From Cordylochernes scorpioides (lineage: Eukaryota; Arthropoda; Arachnida; Pseudoscorpiones; Chernetidae): a DNA stretch of 64,000 nt. Below the pieces are notes generated by a model. That model saw only the letters and a list, made by a program, of their open reading frames with translations, did no database searches and had not been told where the DNA came from. The DNA is taken from the NCBI GenBank assembly GCA_030710605.1, contig CP092872.1, positions 95,497,794 to 95,561,793 on the forward strand, read 5' to 3'. Both the position numbers and the translations under genes were made by a program. Below, one piece after another: positions 56,147-64,000 of the stretch; the stretch's first letter is position 1; each line of letters begins with the position of its first letter.

Positions 56147-56345
56147 GGCATCTCCTTATCGTGCAACTGAAAGTTGCTGATGGCTTGCACCATCTATCGT
56201 AATAAATATCAACTTTTCTCGTTGATTTTTAATTATTCCAGAATTGGCCAAATACCCATTCTTGATTAATCAAGAAAAGCTAACCACGGACGCGTTTCGG
56301 GCTGTTGGCTCTCATCAGCGTGGTGCAAGCTGTACCTCAACGACC
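56147..56345 (-). mobile_element. PLE-D terminus with intact hammerhead
   Basis: Contains aaggcatctccttatcgtgc, ctgaaagttgctgatggctt, cgttgatttttaattattcc and ttgattaatcaagaaaagct in the order seen in the other PLE-D copies, then the hammerhead. Confidence 0.65.
56283..56324 (-). ncRNA. Type I hammerhead ribozyme of Penelope type
   Basis: Read on the minus strand: stem I ACCACG, core CTGATGA, stem II GAGCCAACAGCCC (closing G-C, one A-C mismatch, then G-C and C-G), core GAAA, a minimal stem III CGCG, then the cleavage triplet GTC followed by CGTGGT, which pairs with ACCACG over six bases. All catalytic core positions match the hammerhead consensus. Very short stem III is typical of ribozymes in Penelope-like elements and retrozymes, which are thought to work best as dimers. 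Cleavage is predicted after the C of GTC (56289 side). It would release the 5' end of the element RNA. Confidence 0.8.
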
Positions 56346-56444
56346 AAAAAACTGGTCATTAAGGCATCCTGAAAAATCATGAAACGGGTAGTTAAGGCCA
56401 GAATTGCGTGAGAACGCTACACAATGTGAAAAAAAAATTGCGCT

Positions 56445-56800
56445 TCTATATGAGTTTGTATTTGTTTGTTTGTATGCTTGTTTGTTTTATGTCCGGTATA
56501 CAAATTCGCAGTAGTTCACTAATTCAAACCAAAATTTCCATATATAGGTAAAAATACGGGGAAGACGATAGGCTATTTTAAAAATATATAAATCAATTAT
56601 TAAAACTATATATTCAAATTATTCTACTTAGCTCACGAACAGCGCCCTCTATCAAAGATTAGATTAAATTATGCTGATGCAAACAAATAGATAATGCTAA
56701 TAACAAACAATTATTTAAAAAAATCTTATCTAAATATATATCACTCGGGTAGATATGCACACGGGTCAATCCCGGGGCAAAGCCCGGGTCACCCGTCTAG
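56445..56800 (+). mobile_element. Non-autonomous Helitron
   Basis: Begins near ttctatatgagtttgtattt and ends GGGTCACCCGTCTAG before a T, with a CCCGGGGCAAAGCCCGGG hairpin just inside. Its first 110 bp match the 5' part of 45684-46204 (atgtccggtatacaaattcg). Confidence 0.75.
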
Positions 56801-56867
56801 TATTAAATAAATATTTAAATATTCTCCAGTATATTAAAATACTTGAAGCCCGTTCTAAATTAACTTT

Positions 56868-56998
56868 ATTAGGTACCGCTCAGAAAGACCACAACCCTTA
56901 GCTTATGTTATTTACATGATAAATATAAACAGGTTCTTCACAGAAAAAAAGTGTACAAAATGGGATTCGATCCCGGTTCGCCATGTCGGCCGACCTTT
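56868..56998 (-). mobile_element. tRNA-derived SINE copy
   Basis: aactttattaggtaccgctc at one end and a B-box-like GGGATCGAATCCC (minus strand, 56962-56974) at the other, as in 7282-7735, but shorter and without the A box clearly visible. Confidence 0.45.
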
Positions 56999-57186
56999 TT
57001 ATTATACTTGTATATATATTTTGAAAATAGAGCAATCCATAAATAAATATTTTGATCCAATATATGCCTTTTTAAATTAAAATACTTGTGTATGTAAATC
57101 GACGCAATTATCCCTAGCCGGGATATCGCGTTTTGTGTGTTGAAATAAAACAATTATACTTGAAGCGAGATTTTCTACTCTATATA

Positions 57187-57933
57187 CGAGGGTTGTCCGT
57201 TAAATAAGTTCCACGGGGCACCACTGTCATGAGGATCGCTTTTAGGCTCGAGCCGACTGCACGGGCTCGTAGCTTGTTCTCCCCACTCCAATTTCCCACC
57301 AAGGACACGTCGCTGGTAAGCTTAGTTTTGGCTGAGCAGCCGTTTGTGATGGAGCTTCCCCACATGTCTCCCGCCAGCTGTGAATTACGGTCAGTAATTA
57401 GCTTTTTGGCCGCAAAGAAGAATTCGGCAAAGGACATTCATACTGAACTCTGTCAAGTGTATGGAGAAGGGTGTATGAGTTCCGGGATGGTGCGCAGATG
57501 GGTCAGAGAATTTGAAAACGGCCGAACAGACGTCCACGATGAACCGCGTGCTGGACGGCCATCGGTTTCAAACGAAACCATTGCCAAAGTCGAAGCGGCA
57601 ATGCTTGAAGATCGACGGGTTACTGCGCACCATCCCGGAACTCATACACCCTTCTCCATACACTTGACAGAGTTCAGTATGAATGTCCTTTGCCGAATTC
57701 TTCTTTGCGGCCATAAAGCGAATTACTGACCGTAATTCACAGCTGGCGGGAGACATGTGGGGAAGCTCCATCACAAACGGCTGCTCAGCCAAAACTAAGC
57801 TTACCAGCGACGTGTCCTTGGTGGGAAATTGGAGTGGGGAGAACAAGCTACGAGCCCGTGCAGTCGGCTCGAGCCTAAAAGCGATCCTCATGACAGTGGT
57901 GCCCCGTGGAACTTATTTAACGGACAACCCTCG
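57187..57933. mobile_element. Mariner foldback with 311-bp arms
   Basis: Both ends read CGAGGGTTGTCCGTTAAATA and abut TA. Arms 57187-57497 and 57623-57933 are near-identical inverse complements (differences seen near 57400-57407); only 57498-57622 is unique. It is the 5' end of a mariner joined to an inverted copy of itself, a deletion-inversion product. Confidence 0.85.
57376..57622 (+). pseudogene. N-terminal DNA-binding part of a mariner transposase
   Basis: The plus frame gives LRSVISFLAAKKNSAKDIHT, ELCQVYGEGCMSSGMVRRWV and REFENGRTDVHDEPRAGRPS, then SNETIAKVEAAMLEDRRVT, the paired-like helix-turn-helix and linker of mariner/SETMAR-type transposases. The catalytic domain is absent: after 57622 the sequence folds back on itself. 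The first two thirds are encoded again on the minus strand of the right arm. Confidence 0.8.
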
Positions 57934-57949
57934 TACATATATCTTTATG

Positions 57950-58113
57950 AAAATAGAGCAATCCATAAATACATCTTTAATTAAAAAGGGATATATTGGA
58001 TCAAAATATCATTTATTTTACCAATATTTCAATTGGCTGAACGCCAACCTTTATCAAGGTGTTATAACATTTTTATAAAGGTTGGCGTTCAGCAAATTGA
58101 AATATTGGTAAAA
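57950..58113. mobile_element. PLE-B foldback, left part, interrupted by the Tc1-like element
   Basis: tagagcaatccataaataca, gggatatattggatcaaaat and the inverted dyads at 58040-58110. It continues after the Tc1-like element at 59537 (aatgatattttgatccaata). Confidence 0.7.
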
Positions 58114-58115
58114 TA

Positions 58116-59534
58116 CACTGCGTGACATTGAAAATGGAACACCAAGAAATAGTGGCCAGAAAATTATGCAAATTTCAGGGTAGACGCGCCTAACCGAGTT
58201 ATGCAAAAGATGTAAAATGCGCAGCTCTCGTGCGCACATGGAGTAAGATATAAGGGAAGGAACTTGCAGAAAGGACAGTATTCGTGTCGTTATTTCTTCA
58301 AGGAAAATCATTGTAGAAATTTTGTTCTTGTGTCAAAAGACACGTGTAATAACAGAGAATGCCAGGTCATCGTAAACGGAGGCAGTTCAAGCAGACAGAC
58401 GCTTTTACGAGGGGCATGGTGATCGGACTGAAAAGGGCAGGTTGGTCCATACGTCAAATCGCAGCTGATACACACCTTGGTGCGTCCACGGTGCACCGAC
58501 TGTGGAGAAGATGGTTGGAACAAGGAAATGTGGCAATTTATAGGAATGTCGGTGCAACCAGAGTGACGTCAGCACGTGTGGATCGGCGTATCCTTCGACA
58601 AGCAGTGGCGGCCCCACAAGCCACTTGTACCGCCATCCTGCAACATGTGCAAGACACCCTAGATAATTCCATCTCGACCAGAACCATTTCCCGTCGATTG
58701 GTTGCTAATGGCTTGCACTCATGCCGTCCGCTAAGAAGACTGCCATTGACCCCACCGAATAGGCGCCAACGTTTGGAATGGTGCCGGGCTAGATCGACGT
58801 GGATGACGGAATGGCACAGGGTCGTGTTCTCAGATGAGTCGCGTTTCTGCTTGTCCAGTGATAGTCGCCGTGTACGCGTGTGGCGTCGACGTGGAGAAAG
58901 GTCCAATCCGGCAGCAATTGTGGAACGCCCCACCGTGCGACAACGTGGAATCATGGTTTGGGGCGCAATCGCGTATGATTCCAGGTCACCTTTACTTCGT
59001 ATTCAGGGCACTATGACGGCCCAATGATACGTTGATGATGTGCTGCGACCGGTGACACTCCCCTACCTTCAGGGGGTACCCAATGCCCTTTATCAGCAGG
59101 ATAACGCCCGACCGCACACTGCTCGCATTAGCCAACAAGCTCTGCAAGATGTACAGATGCTTCCCTGGCCACCGTACTCTCCTGATCTCTCACCAATCGA
59201 GCACGTCTGGGACATCATTGGACGCCGTTTGCATGCCTTGCCACAGCCGCGTTCAGAAGACGAACTGTGGCAAATGGTTGAGAGGGAATGGAGAGCCATC
59301 CCTCAGGACGCCATCCGTACTCTGATTGACTCTCTACCTAGACGTGTTGCTGCGTGCATCGCCGTCCGCGGTGGTCCTACTTGCTACTAAGCCGACGCCG
59401 TTCTCGCTCTGTATTATGACTATCATTTTGAAATAAAGTTCACTTATTGTTCGTCCCTGTCTCTCTCTGTCTGCCGAGTTTCATCACTTTCTGGCCACTA
59501 TTTCTTGGTGTTCCATTTTCAATGTCACGCAGTG
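58116..59534 (+). mobile_element. Tc1-like transposon, 1419 bp, perfect 47-bp TIRs
   Basis: Both ends start CACTGCGTGACATTGAAAAT and remain identical for 47 bp. TA flanks each side (58114-58115, 59535-59536), and removing the element restores an uninterrupted PLE-B sequence. The only visible damage is one stop codon in the transposase gene, so the insertion is young compared with its surroundings. Confidence 0.93.
58359..59390 (+). pseudogene. Tc1-like transposase, 343 codons with one in-frame stop
   Basis: Starts MPGHRKRRQFKQTDAF. Residues about 14-55 (IRQIAADTHLGASTVHRLWR) and 72-120 form the two helix-turn-helix units of the paired-like DNA-binding domain. The catalytic domain has Asp159 (VVFSDESRF), the block RGIMVWGAI (about 196-204), Asp248 (YQQDNARPHTA) and Glu281 (SPDLSPIEHVWD). 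By my count 32 residues separate the second Asp and the Glu, rather than the 34 usual for Tc1. Codon 223 is TGA (59025-59027) where a coding residue is expected, so only a truncated, inactive product can be made; the frame is otherwise complete to the stop at 59390. An AATAAAG lies at 59431. Length fits the family. Confidence 0.9.
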
Positions 59535-59575
59535 TAAATGATATTTTGATCCAATATATGTCTTTTTATAAAAAT
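59535..59575. mobile_element. PLE-B foldback, right remainder
   Basis: tgatattttgatccaatata plus tgtctttttat completes the foldback begun at 57950. Confidence 0.65.
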
Positions 59576-59579
59576 ATAT

Positions 59580-60235
59580 ATTTATAGTTTTAAGTAAAAT
59601 GACATTTATTAAAAGTGGTTTAATAAGATAATATTTACATATTTACATTGAATATTTAGGAATTTATTATTCTGTTGTTGTTAACTGTAAAATGTGTTTT
59701 ATTTTTAGCGATATATTTGTATTTTCAAAAATATTTCAGAGTTATGACGTTTAATCTTCTTATTCTGTGATGGTAAATTTTAGCGACAGAATGAGAAAAT
59801 TTCGAATTGATTATATCGTTAATATTTATATCGACGCATTTTAATTATACTTATTTTTTTAAACAATTTTACTTCACATATGCGACTGTAAAATTTTTCT
59901 CTAGTATAACATATATACATTGATAATATAATTAGGGTCTTTAGCTATATTTTTATAATTTTAAAGAAAAATTATTCAACATTATCTAATTTAATATACC
60001 TCATTTAAAATACTTACTTTCACGAACAAAAAGTATTTTATTATAATCTATTTCTTAAAATTAAATTTTAATACAAAATTAAAATTAGATTGAATATATT
60101 ATAGCTATATAAAATAATTGTGAAAAAAAACAGTTTTACAAAATAAAGGCATACCAGATATTTAGAGACTAGAATAATTTTTGTTGGTTAAATTTCTATA
60201 AATGAAAAATTCAAATAAATTACACATAGCATCTA
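59580..60235. other. AT-rich DNA, no feature recognised
   Basis: No coding frame or known repeat. Confidence 0.5.
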
Positions 60236-60239
60236 TAAT

Positions 60240-60350
60240 AATAATTAAAAAAACATATATTGGATATCAAAAATAATTTATTTACCAATATATATGGTTT
60301 TTTAATTGAATATCCATTTATGGAGTGCTCTATTTTGAAAACATATAAAA
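60240..60350. mobile_element. PLE-B, internally deleted decayed copy
   Basis: catatattggatatcaaaaa and aatttatttaccaatatata, then the flank catttatggagtgctctatt, which is the inverse of the tagagcaatccataaat flank found beside other copies. Confidence 0.45.
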
Positions 60351-60429
60351 CACGTTGTTTATATTTATTCAAACGATTGAGGTAGAATTTTAATTATGAT
60401 GCATATAGGGATTATCGATATTTATAAAA

Positions 60430-60830
60430 TTTATTTTAACATGAAAAAGATCACAGTAGGTCACCGAAACGTTGGATTAAATATAAACAAAGTGTATGTG
60501 ATTTATTGATATTTTCATTTAAAATCAACACTATTAGAATACAACAAAGAAATTTCGACAAACTCTTAATCTGTCTTGATGAAATAGCAAACAAAACAAA
60601 TTGCCATAACCGTATTAAAATTATCAATTGGTATTAGTCATTAGTCAAAAATTAAATAAAATATTTTTCATTGATATATTTTAAGTTTATATAAAAGGAC
60701 GTGTACCTGGATCTGTGAAAAAACAAAAATTATTTCTCAAAATATTTCGAGAGATTGCTCCCTCTTTATCAATATATTGTACAGTAAATTTAATTTACAA
60801 ATTCTTGTAGAATGAAAAAAATTTGTAATA
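60430..60830. other. Two possible PLE 3' termini in AT-rich DNA
   Basis: aaaaagatcacagtaggtca plus ccgaaacgttgg (60443-60474) and, on the minus strand, gataaagagggagcaatctc plus tcgaaatatttt (about 60772-60740) have the GAAGR/CGAAA dyad shape of Penelope-like ends. Not confirmed by second copies here. Confidence 0.3.
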
Positions 60831-60832
60831 TT

Positions 60833-61009
60833 AGAGACGAAGGCGATAAAAATGTGGTGATTTTCTTTTATTGATAAAATACAAGCTTTCAGGCAAGAAT
60901 GCCCTTCCTCAGGGTACAGCAGTTGTAACCTGAGGAAGGGCATTCTTGCCTGAAAGCTTGTATTTTATCAATAAAAGAAAATCACCACGTTTTTATCGCC
61001 TTCGTCTCT
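60833..61009. mobile_element. PLE-A terminal foldback, 81-bp arms
   Basis: Arms 60833-60913 and 60929-61009 are inverse complements with a 15-bp centre. The arm is the same sequence as the outer 80 bp of the 63-1166 inverted repeat, and the flank atattattgcgtggccacgt is shared too. Confidence 0.8.
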
Positions 61010-61044
61010 AATATTATTGCGTGGCCACGTCATGTCTGATCCTA

Positions 61045-62200
61045 AATTTGTAATAATTTTGACTCAAACAAGATATATTTTAAGATTTAAATTATATTAT
61101 GATTGCACACATTAGAGCGCCATTTGTTATAATGATTTTAAAACTAATTTAATTTATCATTACAGTAAGGATAGTAGACTATTGTTTAAATTTTAAAAAA
61201 GAATCATACGCATCTAAAATAGTTTTAATTTCTTTAATTATTTACATATTAGAATCCAGATTTTCTTATTTCTATGAAGAAATTGATTGAATATTTCATC
61301 TTGGACATATATTACTGACAACTCACGAATAACCTTGCCAATAATTGGAGAAAATTGCTTATTCGATTTGGTACCATGGATCATGCAATCACAGAACAAA
61401 ATCAGGCCGGAAATTAAGTAGTCGAAACACATTGAATGGCCCTAAAAAATTAAACTAACTTAGGGTAAAAAAAAAAACATAAAAAAATAAAGAAAACTCT
61501 AACCCGACGAAGAAAACTTTTTGTTCTATTTGTTTTTTTTTTCTTGGAGATTCCAGGAAGGCGTTTAATTGAGTGTCAAAGATTTTTTTTTTATTTGAGA
61601 GAGCCGGGGTTGGAAAAGGAACACGCAGAAGTCTATCTAGGGAATATATATAGAGAGGGTCATTATGGTATTTGATTTTATGTGATATATTTTCTATCAC
61701 GAACTAACATTTAGAACTTTATTTGGTCCAATTTCCTGCGGTTTCACGTAAACCAATAATGGCTTCTTGGAAATACCAATCAACCGTTGATGGATGAAGC
61801 CATGTTGGGAGTAAGGGAAATTAAATGCTTCATTTTCTATAAGTCAAAACCTGCAATTAGAAACGAAAATTCGTGATGATTTTTATTGACTTGATTTTTT
61901 TTTTCTTCATTGAATATTTATTTTCGTTATTCTGTGAAATGAATTTATTAAAATATATTTAGTCTTGATTGATGAATCTGATGTTAAAAACTAAAGGAAA
62001 TTGAATATTTCGTATAAGGCAACCCCTGTAATTAGAAATTGAACTTCGTGATGATTTTTATTGATTTTAGTTTTTTTTTTCAGTGAATATATTTAACATT
62101 TTTTTGAAGCGTGTGTTCTCTAAAATATTATTCATTACCTTAATGTTTTGTTTTATGAATTAAATATTAGCTATGAGTTCTCGTATTTAAAAAAAAAAAA
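61045..62200. other. AT-rich DNA, no gene recognised
   Basis: A decayed piece of the 13550 inverted repeat (61196-61230, agaatcatacgcatctaaaa) is present. Two similar blocks containing cgtgatgatttttattga (61872, 62048) suggest an old local duplication of about 180 bp. Confidence 0.4.
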
Positions 62201-62204
62201 GCTT

Positions 62205-62360
62205 AACGTACACTCATGGACAAAACTTAAGGAAGTTGTATCTTTTAGTATGCATATCGGAATTCAGACAATAACTCTGATATTTGATACACTGTAACAT
62301 TTATTGAAGACACACAAGATAACCAAGTGTAAACAAAATTGCCTCTGTCTTCTAAAAAAA
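62205..62360. mobile_element. MITE-T, partial copy
   Basis: cactcatggacaaaacttaa to gacgaaaggcgatatg; the right terminus is missing. Confidence 0.65.
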
Positions 62361-62369
62361 AAAAAAAGA

Positions 62370-62790
62370 CGAAAGGCGATATGTTAAATTGCTTTATTGT
62401 TGATTTGCATACCGAAGATTCCGTCGTTATCAAACGGGCTCTATGGAGAACTAGGCTTGGTAAAGACAAAGTCCATAGTTGATAAAGAATTTAAATATGA
62501 AATCCTATATAATACCAACTTATTATAATCAAAAAGCGCTATAGTAATAACACAGAGAGCGGATATGTCAATTTGATACATTTTTGATTTGCATACCGAA
62601 GACCTCCAATCTATCATTATCAAAGTCGACTCTATAGAGACCAAAGGATAGAAAAGCCCAAGTCTATAGTGAGATAGAATAACACCAATCCATTGTCAAA
62701 TAAAGGAGCTATAGTCAGAACACAGTCAATATGTCAATTTAATCCATCGTTGATTTGCATACCTCCAATCCATCGTTATAAAGCGGACGT
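62370..62790. repeat. Degenerate tandem repeat, about 165-186-bp period
   Basis: gatttgcatacc recurs at about 62401, 62587 and 62752, with tcaattt-atmca and ccatcgttat-type blocks around it. Three diverged units; class unknown. Confidence 0.5.
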
Positions 62791-63164
62791 GTCACATGGA
62801 CTGAAGACAATCTAGTTGACATGCACGACCCACACAGGGCGGACACTTGATGGCAGACAAAGGGACGGCAGATGTCCTGGAGGAGTTAGGCTTAACTCAG
62901 ATTGACAGACGAGTTGAATGGGGCTTTATTAAAACCCTATCAGGGGACAGGAATAGACACCAGATGGCGCCAGGTCACTCTTTTCTTTTTTTTTTTTTTA
63001 TATTCACAGAGTGATATCACTGGGACAATCCAGGGTATCTACATATTGTAAATTCGAAGTTGATTCTTCTCTTATAAATAGTAATCTTGAGGATGGAATT
63101 TTGACGTGGAATTCGCGAAGCGATGCAACAGACGTCCACTTAATGATAAATGGCAATTTAATGA

Positions 63165-63345
63165 AGGGAAAAAATAGTACAAAAGTAAAATTGTACTGGG
63201 ATAAGGTGGATCAATTAAGAAAAAGGCATCTCTCGATATGTACGTGGTTAGATTTTCTTGATTAATCAAGAATGTTTTTTGATCCTTTCTGAAATAATTA
63301 TTCAGACAGATTATACAAGCCATCAGCAACTAGGAATATAACTTA
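63165..63345 (+). mobile_element. PLE-D terminus, partial
   Basis: gaaaaaatagtacaaaagta, ctgggataaggtgga, ttaagaaaaaggcatctc, cttgattaatcaagaatg and agccatcagcaact. The hammerhead core is deleted; only the wing tacgtggtta remains. Confidence 0.55.
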
Positions 63346-63837
63346 TAGCTAACTATACCTTAGTATACGCAAGAAATAATGCATCAAAAATCTTGTAAAA
63401 TATTTCAAATTATGCAAATTACTACATATATGTCATTTTTTTGTCCTCTAGTTCCTTGTATTCGTATTACAGCCTGTTAAAGGACGTTATTTTCCGAAAG
63501 CTTGCAAAGCTTATATCAGGAGATGCATTTTTTGCCCTAATTTAATCAATGCCCCAAGTAAGATAAATGCAATTAAACATAGAGACAGAGAGGAAGCAAA
63601 AGAAGAACTTAGCTCTGAGAATGCTTTATTAATTTTATTAAATTATTATTCAGGGAGAGGACGTTTATTATAGTACAATATTTAAATAATAAGTTTAAGT
63701 TAGAACAGACAATCCCGAAGTCAATAGCAAAGTTTAGAAGCTAATCTCATCAAAGGAATCAGGCAAGAAGATGTGTAAATATGCAAAGTTAGGTTTTAAA
63801 AATAGTAAAATATCTAGAAAAAACCTTTGAAAGAAGT

Positions 63838-63945
63838 TGTTTTATGTAAAAAAGAAAACAAGGAGAGAGGGGGCAGGTAAATAACATGTAAAGAGAGAGC
63901 AGGTAAATAACGAGGTAAATAACATGTAAAGAGAGAGGAGGGAGC
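63838..63945. repeat. Short tandem repeat
   Basis: gcaggtaaataacatgtaaa plus gagagag repeats two to three times with internal deletions. Confidence 0.5.
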
Positions 63946-64000
63946 GAGCCATCAACATTCCAGCAGCTACAATTGTAGAAATGTAAATTGATGATGGCAC

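Overview
This is a eukaryotic nuclear window, very AT-rich and almost entirely made of transposable elements and satellite DNA. The mix (Penelope-like elements, Helitrons, Tc1/mariner elements, R1- and jockey/I-like LINEs, an arthropod-type Reeler defence protein, an arthropod-like 5.8S rRNA copy) points to an arthropod, most likely a chelicerate such as an arachnid. That placement is inference and cannot be confirmed from the sequence alone. A 100-N scaffold gap lies at 4874-4973.

Layout. 1-1200: Penelope-like element (PLE) remnant with a GIY-YIG endonuclease fragment inside a 428-bp inverted repeat. 1.4-5.2 kb: small repeats and a 30-bp minisatellite at the gap. 5282-5785 (minus): the only convincing host gene, a secreted Reeler-domain protein. 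6.4-7.8 kb: a SINE-like element whose tail resembles the large satellite, then a three-level nest of MITE, SINE and foldback. 8.4-10.1 kb: a Helitron split by a 1334-bp TIR transposon. 10.4 kb: a tRNA-Gly pseudogene. 11.8-13.2 and 14.6-15.5 kb: tandem arrays built from one MITE. 16.58-29.54 kb: a 13-kb satellite of about 240 copies of a 54-bp unit, with 24-, 25- and 49-unit higher-order periodicity. 30-33 kb: PLE pieces (one with a dead hammerhead), a Helitron end, a 5.8S rDNA fragment and a possible solo LTR. 33.24-44.66 kb: an 11.4-kb composite with 399-bp inverted ends enclosing a decayed transposase and three nested LINE remnants. 45.7-52.8 kb: Helitron, MITE array, LINE-tail tandem repeat, two GC-richer islands that may be host exons. 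53-64 kb: mariner remnant, a 411-bp near-perfect hairpin, a hammerhead ribozyme in a PLE terminus, a second Helitron, a mariner foldback, a near-intact Tc1-like element and a second PLE foldback.

How it fits together. Most repeats belong to a few families: PLE termini, which are repeatedly found as palindromes; one MITE family (called MITE-T here) that has become satellite-like at three places; and one conserved hairpin repeat (called family Q). Insertions with visible target-site duplications let parts of the order be read: MITE-T received a SINE, which received a PLE foldback; a PLE-B terminus received a 447-bp foldback; another PLE-B terminus received the Tc1-like element, probably the youngest insertion. 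The long open frames across the satellite arise because the unit is 54 bp, a multiple of three, and are not considered genes.
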